From Candidatus Omnitrophota bacterium (GTDB taxonomy: Bacteria > Omnitrophota > Koll11 > Duberdicusellales > 4484-171): DNA of 35,588 bases. This document shows, piece by piece, positions 27,020 through 35,329 of the stretch (positions are counted from its first letter, which is position 1; each line of letters starts with the position of its first letter). The notes beneath the pieces are model-generated. The model was not told where the DNA came from. It ran no database searches and was given only the letters and a program-made list of their open reading frames with translations. The DNA lies in NCBI GenBank assembly GCA_030692055.1, contig JAUYCY010000058.1:1-35588 (forward strand), in the 5' to 3' direction. Both the position numbers and the translations under genes were made by a program.

Positions 27020-29401
27020 ATGCGCCGTATTTTATCCCGACGCGATAAATTCAACCCCGACATTACGTCGGAAGCGTGGTCGGGATTCCGCTCCACGCGC
27101 AGCGTCTGTGACAAACCACGGGCTTTAGCCCGTGGAGCTTCATTTTTCTTAATATCATTTGTTTTCGTTTTTCAAGTCTTTGCCCAAAGTGAGCAAACAG
27201 TAGCACGTATTGAAATTAAGGGACAAAAGATTGTTAGCGATGCTACTATTGTTTCTAAGATAAAGATTCGCGCCGGCCACATCTATAACGAGAATGTTAT
27301 CAACGAAGACATAAGAAATCTATATTCCGCAGGGTTTTTTGAAAGTGTCGACGTAGAGAAACAAGATTCCGCCGAAGGGATAGTTGTCATTTTTAAGGTT
27401 AAAGAGAAACCTGTTCTTAAAAAGTTGATCATTGAGGGTGCGCTTTTTATTAGGAAGAAAAAGATAGAAGAGGCAGCAGAATTAAAAGAAGGTTCTTTTA
27501 TCGATGACTATAAACTTAAGGAGGTAACAAGCAAAATAAAAGACTTGTATGATAAGAAAGGTTTTTCTCAAGCAAAAGTTTCTTATGAATTGCAGTTAGA
27601 CAAAGAAAATAACGAGGCTGATGTAAAAATTATTATCGAAGAAAGAAAAGTACTAAAAGTAAGGAAAATAGGTTTTGAAGGCAATAAAACCATATCAGGG
27701 CGCCGCCTTATCAAACTCATAAAGACTCGCAATGCTTGGCTTTTTAATCCCGGCATTTTTAAAGACGATGTTTTTCGCGATGACATGAAACGATTAAGCG
27801 ATTTTTACAAGCAGGAGGGTTTTAGCGACATAAAAGTAGATTCAGATATTAGTTTTACAGAAAAAGGCGCTTATATCACTATTAAGATTGAAGAGGGCAA
27901 GCGCTATTATATAGGTAAAGTTAAAGTAGAAGGTAATAAAGATATTTCCATAGAAGAAATTCGTAAAGTAATGGAGTTAAGGGAAGGAAGTATTTTTAGT
28001 GACCAAGCAGTCTATGAGGAATCTTCGCGAATGCGGCAAGTTTACGTTGATAACGGATATATATTTTCCCAAATAGACCCAGCCAGCATTTTTAATCTGG
28101 AGACACAAAAGGTAGATGTGAATTATAAAATTGTGGAAAATCAGGTAGCGTATGTAGAAAAAATAGACATAAAAGGAAATATAAGGACTAAAGATAAGGT
28201 AATTAGGCGGGAATTAAGGATTTACCCTCAGGATAAGTTTGACGGCCGAAAAGTGCGGAAAAGTAAAGAGCGGTTGGATAATTTAGGTTATTTTGAGGAA
28301 ATAAGGTTTGATACCGACCCTGGCATAAGCCTAGATAAAGTCAACTTGATTGTGGATGTGAAAGAAGCTAAAACAGGCCATTTGAGTTTCGGCGGCGGTT
28401 ACAGCTCTATAGATGAGTTTGTCGGTTTCATAGAGTTGAGGCAGCGCAATTTCGACTATAAAAACTTTTCAACCTTTACCGGCGGTGGGCAGGATTTGAG
28501 TTTTTACGCAAGCCTAGGAACTTTGACCAGCAATTATGAGGTTAGCTTCACTAATCCCTGGATATTTGATATGCCTTATTCTTTTGGATTTGATGGCTAT
28601 AAAAAAGGGCATAAACAAGATGAGGATGTTGGTTATGGCTATCAGGAAGATATTACTGGCGGTGATTTACGCATAGGCAAAGAATTTAACGATTATATTA
28701 AAGGCCAAGCTGCTTATAGGTTTGATAATATAAAAATTAAAGACGTAGTTGATAATGCTACTCAGGAACTCAAAGACGAAGCAGGAAATACTAATTTAAG
28801 CAGTGCTGAGTTTGATTTGAGTTTTGACACTCGCGATAATGTTTTTTCAACCTTAAAAGGAATCTATTTTGTTAATAATTTTCAGGTGACCGGCGGTTTT
28901 TTAGGAGGTAATAGAGATTTTGTGAAATATTTTTCTCGGTTCAGCTATTATCAGCCTTTAATAAACAGGTCTGTATTGGAGGGAAGGTTACGTTTTGGCT
29001 GGGAAGACCCTTTTTCTGATACAACTAAAGTTCCTATCTATGACAGGTTCTTCGCGGGCGGCGCATCTACCATACGAGGTTACCGCGAGCGTAAAGTTGG
29101 GCCTATTGATTCGGTTAGTAAAGACCCCATAGGCGGCGAGGCAATGTTTATAGCTAATCTTGAATATACTTACCCCGTGGTTGACTTTATTAAAGTAGCT
29201 ACCTTTTTTGATGCCGGAAATGTTTGGAAAGAAAATAAAGATTTTTTTAAAGATATGTTGTATAAAAGCATTGGTTTGGGATTACGAGTAAAAACGCCGA
29301 TAGGACCGGTAAGTGTTGATTATGGTTGGCCACTGGATTTAGAGCCAGGCGAGGAAAAGAAAGAGGGCAGATTTCATTTTAATGTAAGTAGAGCATTTTA
29401 A
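27020..29401 (+). CDS. bamA: Outer membrane protein assembly factor BamA
   Basis: This 793-residue Omp85 protein inserts beta-barrels into the outer membrane. About five POTRA domains occupy residues 60-405. The 16-strand barrel follows, with SFGGGYSSIDEFVGFIELRQ and the lid-loop motif GGASTIRGYRERKVGP. The signal peptide is split: MRRIL, then 36 residues from an inserted palindromic element (27035-27142), then FFLISFVFVFQVFAQS. Removing the insertion restores a perfect signal sequence. I choose ATG 27020 rather than the upstream TTG at 26984 because that TTG is the -35 box of a strong promoter. ompH and the lpx genes follow in the order usual for diderms. Confidence 0.93.
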   Translation: MRRILSRRDKFNPDITSEAWSGFRSTRSVCDKPRALARGASFFLISFVFVFQVFAQSEQTVARIEIKGQKIVSDATIVSKIKIRAGHIYNENVINEDIRNLYSAGFFESVDVEKQDSAEGIVVIFKVKEKPVLKKLIIEGALFIRKKKIEEAAELKEGSFIDDYKLKEVTSKIKDLYDKKGFSQAKVSYELQLDKENNEADVKIIIEERKVLKVRKIGFEGNKTISGRRLIKLIKTRNAWLFNPGIFKDDVFRDDMKRLSDFYKQEGFSDIKVDSDISFTEKGAYITIKIEEGKRYYIGKVKVEGNKDISIEEIRKVMELREGSIFSDQAVYEESSRMRQVYVDNGYIFSQIDPASIFNLETQKVDVNYKIVENQVAYVEKIDIKGNIRTKDKVIRRELRIYPQDKFDGRKVRKSKERLDNLGYFEEIRFDTDPGISLDKVNLIVDVKEAKTGHLSFGGGYSSIDEFVGFIELRQRNFDYKNFSTFTGGGQDLSFYASLGTLTSNYEVSFTNPWIFDMPYSFGFDGYKKGHKQDEDVGYGYQEDITGGDLRIGKEFNDYIKGQAAYRFDNIKIKDVVDNATQELKDEAGNTNLSSAEFDLSFDTRDNVFSTLKGIYFVNNFQVTGGFLGGNRDFVKYFSRFSYYQPLINRSVLEGRLRFGWEDPFSDTTKVPIYDRFFAGGASTIRGYRERKVGPIDSVSKDPIGGEAMFIANLEYTYPVVDFIKVATFFDAGNVWKENKDFFKDMLYKSIGLGLRVKTPIGPVSVDYGWPLDLEPGEEKKEGRFHFNVSRAF
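27035..27142. repeat. In-frame palindromic coding element in bamA
   Basis: This 108-bp insertion encodes SRRDKFNPDI to RALARGAS. It includes CCCGAC/GTCGG and CCACGGGCTT/AGCCCGTGG hairpins. Its reverse complement matches 31131-31294 in lpxD (for example ATCGCGTCGGGATA, TTTGTCACAGACGCTGCGCG and CCGACCACGCTTCCG). Confidence 0.8.
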
Positions 29402-29427
29402 TAGTATAAACAAAAGAGGAGGGAGAT

Positions 29428-29943
29428 GTGAAAAAGGTTATTAGTATTTTTATAGGGGTGATGTTACTTGGTTCTTTTTCGTTTGTTTCTTCCGCCAAAG
29501 ATTTAAAAATAGGCTATGTTAATTTTATCGAAGTTTTTAATGAGTATAAGAAAACCAAGGAATACGATGATATGTTAAGCAAGAAACAAGACGAGAAAGA
29601 AAAACAACTCAAACAAAAAAGCGAAGAGCTTGAAAAGATGCAGAGCAGATTAAGTTTACTCAAGGATAAGGAGAAAGAAAAAGAACAGCAAAAGTTTGAA
29701 ACCGCCATGAAAGACCTTCGCCAAGTTTATGGCCAGGCACGCCTGGATTTGAGAAAAGAAAGAGACGAAAAGATGAAGGAGATTTTTGAGGATATAGCGA
29801 AAGCAATAAATAATTATGCTAAGAAGCATAATTATGATTTTATTTTTAATGAAGGCAACAGAAACATTGTGCTCTATGGAGATAAAGCCGCAGATCTTAC
29901 TGCTGATATTTTGAAAATAGTTAACGAGATGGCTAAAAAATAA
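29428..29943 (+). CDS. skp: OmpH/Skp-family periplasmic chaperone
   Basis: This 171-residue secreted protein has signal peptide KKVISIFIGVMLLGSFSFVS with cleavage near SSA. The mature start KIGYVNFIEVFNEYKKTKEY is the OmpH signature. A long charged coiled coil (about 45-125) forms the tentacle arms, and the C-terminus YDFIFNEGNRNIVLYGDKAA completes the body. It holds unfolded outer membrane proteins on the way to BamA. The GTG start has a perfect AGGAGG site. It lies between bamA and lpxD as in many diderms. Confidence 0.9.
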   Translation: MKKVISIFIGVMLLGSFSFVSSAKDLKIGYVNFIEVFNEYKKTKEYDDMLSKKQDEKEKQLKQKSEELEKMQSRLSLLKDKEKEKEQQKFETAMKDLRQVYGQARLDLRKERDEKMKEIFEDIAKAINNYAKKHNYDFIFNEGNRNIVLYGDKAADLTADILKIVNEMAKK

Positions 29944-29954
29944 GGTTCGTAAAA

Positions 29955-30083
29955 TATGCTGTTACGTAGCAGGATTATAACGTAACGCTTACCCCGTTAG
30001 AAAGCCCCGTGTAAACACGGGGCAAAATATACAGAGCGAAAATGGCTATAATGCGCGTTTTAAGCTTTCTAACGGGGTAAACT
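29955..30083 (+). promoter_or_regulatory. Hairpin leader of lpxD
   Basis: TACCCCGTTAGAAAGC (from 29990) pairs perfectly over 16 bases with GCTTTCTAACGGGGTA (ending 30080). It encloses the hairpin CCCCGTG/CACGGGG and an AT-rich loop. TTACGTAGCAGGATTATAACGTAA precedes it as another inverted pair. It ends about 30 bases before the lpxD GTG. It could be an inserted element or a leader structure. Confidence 0.5.
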
Positions 30084-30111
30084 TCAGTGTTGCCTGCAGG
30101 GGCCTACGCAA

Positions 30112-31311
30112 GTGAAGATAACCCTAAAAGAAATCGCAAAGACTATCGGCGGAGAGCTTATTGGTAAACCCGATATTATTATTACGGGTATCTCGGGTAT
30201 TAAAGAAGCAAAGCCAGGTGATATAACTTTTTTGGCTAATTCTAGATATGATTCTTTGATGCATGCTACCAAGGCTTCGGCAATAATTGCCTCAAAAGAT
30301 GTAACTGATTTTTCTAAGCCGCTAGTAAAAACAGATAATCCATCATTGGCATTCGCTAAAGTGGTAAACATGTTCGCACCTGTTGAGATGAAGCATCCAA
30401 AAGGAATACACCAGACAGCAATAGTTTCGCCTAAGGCCAAGCTTGGCAAAGACGTTTCTATAGGCGCATACACAATAATTGAAGATAATGTGTTAGTGGC
30501 TGAAGGGACAATTATCTATGGCGGTTGCTACATAGGCTATCACACAAAAATTGGCAGAAATTGTCTTATCTATCCCCATGTTTCGATAAGAGAGAGAATA
30601 GAAATAGGAGATAGAGTTATTATACATAGTGGTGCAGTTATCGGTAGCGATGGTTTTGGTTTTGCCAGTGTCAAGGGAATGCAGGAGAAGATTCCTCAGA
30701 TTGGGACTGTAGTGATTGAGAACGACGTAGAAATTGGCGCAAATGTGACTATCGACCGGGCAAGGTTCGATAAGACTATAATCGGAAAAGGGACAAAGAT
30801 AGATAATCTAGTTCAAATTGCGCATAACGTTGTTGTCGGCGAGAATTGTATTATTATTGCCCAAGCAGGAGTTTCCGGTAGCACAGTTTTGGGTAAAGGC
30901 GTAACCTTAGCCGGTCAAGCAGGGCTTGTAGGCCATATTAGCGTTGGCGATGGTGCTATCGTTGCCGCACAAGCAGGAGTGACGAAGTCGGTGCCAGCGC
31001 ATACTATGGTTTCAGGCTATCCCGCTAAACCACACGATATCGCAAAAAAAGTGAACGCCTGTGTTCAAAACCTTCCTAAAATTTATGAAAGAATAAAAGA
31101 ACTAGAAGATAAAATAAAGAAACTTGAAAATGAAGCTCCGCGGGCTAAGGCCCGTGGTTTGTCACAGACGCTGCGCGCGGAGCTGCTTGTCCCGACTACT
31201 TCGTCGGGAAAATCCCTGCCTGCCGGTAGGCAGGCCGACCACGCTTCCGGCCCCTCCGATAAAAATATCGGAGTGGTTTTATCGCGTCGGGATAAGCTTA
31301 AAGGTAAATAA
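30112..31311 (+). CDS. lpxD: UDP-3-O-acylglucosamine N-acyltransferase
   Basis: This enzyme adds the second acyl chain in lipid A synthesis, using acyl-ACP. The N-terminal uridine-binding domain (IGKPDIIITGISGIKEAKPG, DITFLANSRY) precedes a left-handed beta-helix of hexapeptide repeats. The catalytic His is in LVQIAHNVVVGENC. The start is GTG 30112 with a weak ribosome binding site. The normal end is a coiled-coil-like helix (YERIKELEDKIKKLE). After it about 50 residues are encoded by an inserted palindromic element (31131-31294), and only KLKGK looks native. With 399 residues it is some 50 longer than usual. Its stop overlaps the next start by one base. Confidence 0.92.
   Translation: MKITLKEIAKTIGGELIGKPDIIITGISGIKEAKPGDITFLANSRYDSLMHATKASAIIASKDVTDFSKPLVKTDNPSLAFAKVVNMFAPVEMKHPKGIHQTAIVSPKAKLGKDVSIGAYTIIEDNVLVAEGTIIYGGCYIGYHTKIGRNCLIYPHVSIRERIEIGDRVIIHSGAVIGSDGFGFASVKGMQEKIPQIGTVVIENDVEIGANVTIDRARFDKTIIGKGTKIDNLVQIAHNVVVGENCIIIAQAGVSGSTVLGKGVTLAGQAGLVGHISVGDGAIVAAQAGVTKSVPAHTMVSGYPAKPHDIAKKVNACVQNLPKIYERIKELEDKIKKLENEAPRAKARGLSQTLRAELLVPTTSSGKSLPAGRQADHASGPSDKNIGVVLSRRDKLKGK
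31131..31294. repeat. Palindromic coding element in lpxD, inverted relative to bamA
   Basis: It begins TGAAGCTCCGCGGGC and ends TTATCGCGTCGGGATA, the reverse complement of the bamA element ends. Relative to bamA it carries extra hairpins: GTCCCGACTACTTCGTCGGG, CCTGCCTGCCGGTAGGCAGG and a CCTCCGAT/ATCGGAG stem. The frame stays open. Confidence 0.8.
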
Positions 31312-32618
31312 TGGATAAGCAAAGAACCATTAAAGCAAAAGTTTCTTTTGAGGGGATAGGGCTACACGGTGGCCAGCATACAAAGATAGAAATTCTACCG
31401 GCACCAGCCAATACAGGGATTGTTTTTTTAAGGCAGGATATTTCCTTCTCTTTAATTAAAGCGGACCTTTATTCTGTTATGGGTCCGGAAAAATTTCCGC
31501 GCCGTACATCCATAGGAGTCAATGGTGTTTATGTCCATACGATAGAGCACCTTATGGCTGCTTTTCATCTTTTAGGTATAGAGAACGTTCAGATAAATAT
31601 TTGGGGTGACGAAGTCCCGGGTTTAGATGGAAGCGCGAAAGACTTTATCGAAAAAATACAAGAGGTAGGTTTGGCGCAGCTCGAAGCGCCGACAAACTAT
31701 TTAATTATAAAAGAACCTTTATGGGTAGAAGAAGGTTCATCTAGTATAATTGTTCTTCCGTATCCACAGGCACGTATTTCTTATGCCTTGCAATACGATA
31801 ATCCGCTGATCGGCTCAGGTTACACGGATATTGTGCTTAACGGTGAATTAAAAGAGAACATATTTGCGGCACGGACATTTTGCTTAGAAGAAGAAGTAAA
31901 ATTTTTGTTAGATATGGGTTTAGGCAAAGGTGCTAATTATGAAAATACTCTTGTTGTCTCTAAGCATGGAATAATAAAGAATAAACTGCGCTTTACGGAT
32001 GAATTTGTTAAACATAAGATTCTAGACTTAATTGGAGATTTATATTTGGCAGGGCCAGTCAAAGGTTACATTATCGCTGTGAAAAGCGGCCATTCTCTAA
32101 ATATAAAGTTATTGGATAAGTTACGCCGTCACAAAGAAAAAACTCTTAGCGCCGGCGTTGGCTCACAGACATCCTATATTCCTAAAGGCAAAGAGCTCAG
32201 TAGCGCAGAGATAATGAACCTTTTGCCGCACCGTTATCCTTTTCTTCTCGTTGATAGGATTATAGACTTAGACCCTTGTAAGCGGGCAGTCGGCATAAAA
32301 AATGTGAGCATGAATGAAAATTTCTTTCAAGGGCATTTTCCTGGCAGGCCTATTATGCCAGGGGTGCTTATTATTGAAGCGATGGCCCAGGTTGGTGGAG
32401 TACTTATGCTTGCCAGCGAAGAACATAGAGGAAAGCTCGCCTATTTTATGGCCGCAAACAATGCAAAGTTTAGAAAAACAGTTGTACCGGGAGACCAATT
32501 AGTGATTGAGATAGTGGCTGGAAAGGTAAAAAGCAAAACCGGCACTGTATACGCTAAAGCATCCGTAGACGGAAAGATAGTCGCCGAAGCCGAGCTTATG
32601 TTTGCTCTTGTCGAATAG
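31311..32618 (+). CDS. lpxC-fabZ: Fused LpxC-FabZ (deacetylase plus hydroxyacyl-ACP dehydratase)
   Basis: In this 435-residue bifunctional protein, residues 1-280 are LpxC, the zinc deacetylase that commits UDP-3-O-acyl-GlcNAc to lipid A. His76 and His80 lie in [21 protein letters not shown] carries the later His and Asp, and SGHSLN follows. Residues about 295-435 are FabZ, with [13 protein letters not shown] and [20 protein letters not shown]. Such fusions are known in Bacteroidetes and some other diderms; they join the consumption of hydroxyacyl groups by lipid A with their dehydration. TAATG overlap with lpxD ensures coupling. Confidence 0.93.
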   Translation: MDKQRTIKAKVSFEGIGLHGGQHTKIEILPAPANTGIVFLRQDISFSLIKADLYSVMGPEKFPRRTSIGVNGVYVHTIEHLMAAFHLLGIENVQINIWGDEVPGLDGSAKDFIEKIQEVGLAQLEAPTNYLIIKEPLWVEEGSSSIIVLPYPQARISYALQYDNPLIGSGYTDIVLNGELKENIFAARTFCLEEEVKFLLDMGLGKGANYENTLVVSKHGIIKNKLRFTDEFVKHKILDLIGDLYLAGPVKGYIIAVKSGHSLNIKLLDKLRRHKEKTLSAGVGSQTSYIPKGKELSSAEIMNLLPHRYPFLLVDRIIDLDPCKRAVGIKNVSMNENFFQGHFPGRPIMPGVLIIEAMAQVGGVLMLASEEHRGKLAYFMAANNAKFRKTVVPGDQLVIEIVAGKVKSKTGTVYAKASVDGKIVAEAELMFALVE

Positions 32619-32631
32619 CTTTATAATTATA

Positions 32632-32659
32632 TTGTCCTTCCTTTATTTTTTGATATAAT
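32632..32659 (+). promoter_or_regulatory. Predicted promoter upstream of element B
   Basis: TTGTCC (32632-32637), 16 bases, TATAAT (32654-32659). It lies just after the lpxC-fabZ stop and upstream of structured element B and lpxA. The -35 matches four of six consensus bases. Confidence 0.4.
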
Positions 32660-32739
32660 ATTTTAAGCTTCCCCGCCAGAGACGGGTCCGCCTCAGGCGG
32701 AAAGCCGTATATCTCAGGCTTTGTGTTCAAAAAAATTAT

Positions 32740-33085
32740 TTAACCGAGATTGTGCATTAGGCTGCTCTTGTAATCGTAAAGTTATTATTGTGCAACAAGT
32801 TTTCCACATTGCCTGCGTAAGAAAAAGTTACAAAGCTTTTTATGGTAGAGAGTAGCTTTTGCTAATGCGAAATGCTTATATTCGTAAGACGAAACCAGTG
32901 GTTGTAACCAATCTTTGCCGAAGGCAAAGTTTTTCTTTAATATTGGTTCCAACATTGCCATTGATATAGAAAAAAAATTTTCACAAAACATAAAAGAACA
33001 GAAATACACAAGAAACCTTTAACAATAAGAGTTGAACCCAATTATGTCCTTCGGACACTTTTGCTAACGCAAAAGATGGGTTTAA
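32740..33085 (+). ncRNA. Structured element B, copy upstream of lpxA
   Basis: Nearly identical to 9948-10292 over the first 185 bases. In the variable part ACCAAT/ATTGGT (32907-32912/32942-32947) encloses CTTTGCCGAAGGCAAAG, compensating the differences from the hisG copy. The 3' junction is conserved: TTGAACCCA, TGTCCTTCGGACA, CTTTTGCTAACGCAAAAG, TGGGTTTAA. It ends 35 bases before lpxA. The gene-free stretch 32660-32740 before it carries two small GC hairpins. Confidence 0.5.
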
Positions 33086-33120
33086 ACATTTCGTTAAGCC
33101 TGTAGCTGGTAGTCTATATT

Positions 33121-33897
33121 ATGTCTACACAAATCCATCCACAAGCGATAGTAAGCCCCAAAGCAAAATTAGCCGACAATGTAAAAATCGGCCCAGGTGC
33201 TATAATTGGGGATAACGTGAGCATTGGTGAAGCAACGGTTATCGATGCCTTTGCGCAGGTTATAGGCAATACTCAAATTGGCAAAAACTGCCGTATTTTT
33301 TCTTACGCTGTTTTAGGCAATATCCCTCAAGATTTAAAATACAAAGGAGAACGTAGTTTCCTCATAGTTGGCGATAATAACATAATAAGAGAATTTGTAA
33401 CTATGAACCTTGGTACCGAACAAAACTCAAAAACAATTATCGGCAGCAACAATCTTATCATGGCATATTCGCACATTGCGCATGACTGCGTTGTCGGAGA
33501 CAATAATGTTTTAGCCAACGCAGCAACTTTGGCCGGACATGTGACAATAGAAGATAGGGTGACTATCGGGGGCTTAGTGGCTATTCATCAATTTTGTCGG
33601 CTAGGTTCCCTATCGATTGTCGGAGGATGTTCTAAGGTTGTTCAAGATATTGTGCCTTACTCGATGTGCGATGGGCATCCTGCGATAGTTTGCGGACTTA
33701 ACTTAATTGGCTTAAAAAGAGCCGACATTTCAGCTGAGACAATACGCCTGCTAAAGAAAGCTTTTAAGATTTTATTTTTTGATAACCACACATTCAATAA
33801 AGCAAAAGATTTAGTAAAGAAAGAACTCCCGCTATCTAAAGAACTAGATTATCTACTTCAATTCATCTCAGCTTCCGAAAGAGGGATAGGTAGATGA
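33121..33897 (+). CDS. lpxA: UDP-N-acetylglucosamine acyltransferase
   Basis: This 258-residue first enzyme of lipid A synthesis transfers hydroxyacyl from ACP to UDP-GlcNAc. It has hexapeptide repeats from IHPQAIVSPKAKLADNVKIG onward, YAVLGNIPQDLKYKGERSFL, the catalytic His in AYSHIAHDCVVGDNN, and a helical C-terminal domain starting GLNLIGLKRADISAETIRLL. Length is normal. No good Shine-Dalgarno is seen in front of the ATG. It follows lpxC-fabZ after the 500-base insertion of element B. Confidence 0.94.
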   Translation: MSTQIHPQAIVSPKAKLADNVKIGPGAIIGDNVSIGEATVIDAFAQVIGNTQIGKNCRIFSYAVLGNIPQDLKYKGERSFLIVGDNNIIREFVTMNLGTEQNSKTIIGSNNLIMAYSHIAHDCVVGDNNVLANAATLAGHVTIEDRVTIGGLVAIHQFCRLGSLSIVGGCSKVVQDIVPYSMCDGHPAIVCGLNLIGLKRADISAETIRLLKKAFKILFFDNHTFNKAKDLVKKELPLSKELDYLLQFISASERGIGR

Positions 33898-33945
33898 TAG
33901 CAAAATAAAAAATAAAAAATTAAAATTATAGAAGATTTACAGTAT

Positions 33946-34758
33946 ATGAAATTAGGAATTATTGCCGGAAACCGGCTCCTACCTATAATACTTGCCAAAA
34001 ATATCAAAGAGAATAGTTTAGCCTCGGAGACGATAGCGTTTTGTTTTAAGGGGGAGACTTCTTCTTGTATTTCGAAATATGTTGATCGAGTACATTGGAT
34101 AGACATAGGTAAGCTTGGTGTCTTGAGAGAAGAGTTGAGAAAAAAAGGCATAAAGGATTGTATAATGGTTGGTCAAATTACACCTTTAAGAATTTTTAGA
34201 AGGAAGAATTGGGATGCGGAATTATCTTTGTTGGTAGAGAAAGCAGAGGATATGCGGCCACACACTATTTTTTCTCATATTATTCAACACCTAGAGAAAG
34301 AAGGTATTAATTTTTTAGATTCAACGCTTTATTTGAAAAAATACTTAGCCCAAGCAGGGTTGATGAACAATGTTCGGTTAGACAATAATATTATAAAAGA
34401 CATTGATTTTGGTGTTAGAATGATTTCGCGTTTCGTAGACCTAGATATAGGACAAACAGCGGTTATCAAGAATAGAAGCGTTGTAGCAATTGAGTCGCTG
34501 GAAGGCACCGACAATACGATTAAGCGCGGCCATAGGCTAGCCGGTAAGAAATGTGTTGTTTTAAAATTCAGCAAGGCCAACCAAGACCTACGCTTTGACG
34601 TTCCCGTAGTGGGATTGGCTACGCTTAAACTATTAGAAAAGATAAAAGCAGCTGCGCTAGTTTTAGAGGCCGATAAAGTAATTATTATAGAAAAAGAAAG
34701 ATTTTTATTGCTTGCAGATAAGTGGCAAATCCCTATCATAGGTCGCGCTAAAGCGTAA
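33946..34758 (+). CDS. lpxI: UDP-2,3-diacylglucosamine diphosphatase LpxI
   Basis: This 270-residue LpxI (DUF1009) hydrolyses UDP-2,3-diacylglucosamine to lipid X; it replaces LpxH in many bacteria. LGIIAGNRLLPIILAKNIKE is the N-terminal signature. IMVGQITPLRIF follows, and the second domain has VVAIESLEGTDNTIKRGHRL with the metal-binding Asp and VVGLATLKLLEKIKAAALVL. The gene follows lpxA by 48 bases, the usual lpxA-lpxI pairing. lpxB and lpxK are not in the window. Confidence 0.92.
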   Translation: MKLGIIAGNRLLPIILAKNIKENSLASETIAFCFKGETSSCISKYVDRVHWIDIGKLGVLREELRKKGIKDCIMVGQITPLRIFRRKNWDAELSLLVEKAEDMRPHTIFSHIIQHLEKEGINFLDSTLYLKKYLAQAGLMNNVRLDNNIIKDIDFGVRMISRFVDLDIGQTAVIKNRSVVAIESLEGTDNTIKRGHRLAGKKCVVLKFSKANQDLRFDVPVVGLATLKLLEKIKAAALVLEADKVIIIEKERFLLLADKWQIPIIGRAKA

Positions 34759-34795
34759 AATAATAATATAGTTCATTAGCTCTATAGGTGGCTTT

Positions 34796-34911
34796 GCCTG
34801 TAACTTACGTTCGTCTATAGGCTGGTGTAAGTTGTGCGCTTCCGTCAAAATCGAAGATTTTGACGAGATCTCGCTATTCGCCTTAGGCGAATAGCGGACA
34901 TTGAAGGAGGT
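34796..34911 (+). promoter_or_regulatory. Partial leader-A-like element with two-hairpin insert
   Basis: TAACTTACGTTCG and GTAAGTTGTGCGC match the last hairpin of leader A, and the end CATTGAAGGAGG matches its terminal block. Between them sits a two-hairpin unit (34843-34896): CGTCAAAATC/GATTTTGACG, GAGATCTCG, CGCTATTCGCC/GGCGAATAGCG. The 208-263 block has the same plan with different stems. The long-range CGAATT helix of leader A is absent. Confidence 0.5.
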
Positions 34912-34916
34912 GGGTT

Positions 34917-35171
34917 ATGCAAGAACAGGAAATCGGAGTAGTGACACATTATTTCAGCAAAATCTCCGTAGGTATCATCAAGCTAAAAGATACATTAAAG
35001 ATAGGAGAAAAAATTCATGTTAAAGGTGTCCACGACGATTTTAATCAAGTGATTGATTCGATGCAAGTAGAGCATCAGAGTGTTAGCGAAGCTAAAAAAG
35101 ATGATGAGGTTGGAATAAAAGTAATTGGTAAAGTTCATGAAAACGACAAAGTATTCAAAGTTATAGAATAA
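34917..35171 (+). CDS. Translation elongation factor-like protein (EF-Tu domain 2 fold)
   Basis: This 84-residue protein reads IGVVTHYFSKISVGIIKLKD and LKIGEKIHVKGVHDDFNQVI, then SMQVEHQSVSEAKKDDEVGI. The pattern matches the beta-barrel domain 2 of translational GTPases standing alone, a family annotated as elongation-factor-like with unknown role. No GTPase domain is nearby. It has a strong AAGGAGGTGG ribosome binding site at the end of a partial leader-A-like element, which links it to the translation genes that carry that leader. Confidence 0.75.
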   Translation: MQEQEIGVVTHYFSKISVGIIKLKDTLKIGEKIHVKGVHDDFNQVIDSMQVEHQSVSEAKKDDEVGIKVIGKVHENDKVFKVIE

Positions 35172-35329
35172 TTATTTTTCTTGCGGTATAGGAAAGTATA
35201 CCCTAAAGGGCACAAGTAAAAATGCGTCGTGCTAATGTGAATAGTTCACCTCTGTGTCGTAGCTGCCGCAAGGAAGTTCAAGGTTGTGAGCTTGCCAACT
35301 TCGTTGGCAAGTGAACTTTCTCGCCAGCT

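Noticed and set aside
31124..31322. Frames on both strands across the lpxD end
   Set aside because: They are other readings of the palindromic coding element; only the lpxD frame is continuous with a known protein.
32795..32812. TTTTCCACA in element B as a DnaA box or replication origin
   Set aside because: Single site, changed to TTTTACACA in the other copy, and no cluster of boxes or dnaA/dnaN nearby.
32785..33009. Reverse-strand 74-codon frame in element B
   Set aside because: The second copy of the element at 9948 shows differences in the variable part that would break or change it, and the structure explains the conservation better.
35222..35314. 30-codon frame MRRANVNSSPLCRSCRKEVQ with a CxxC
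   Set aside because: Its 3' third is a hairpin (TTGCCAAC/GTTGGCAA), there is no ribosome binding site and no recognisable family; possibly a fragment, but unsupported.
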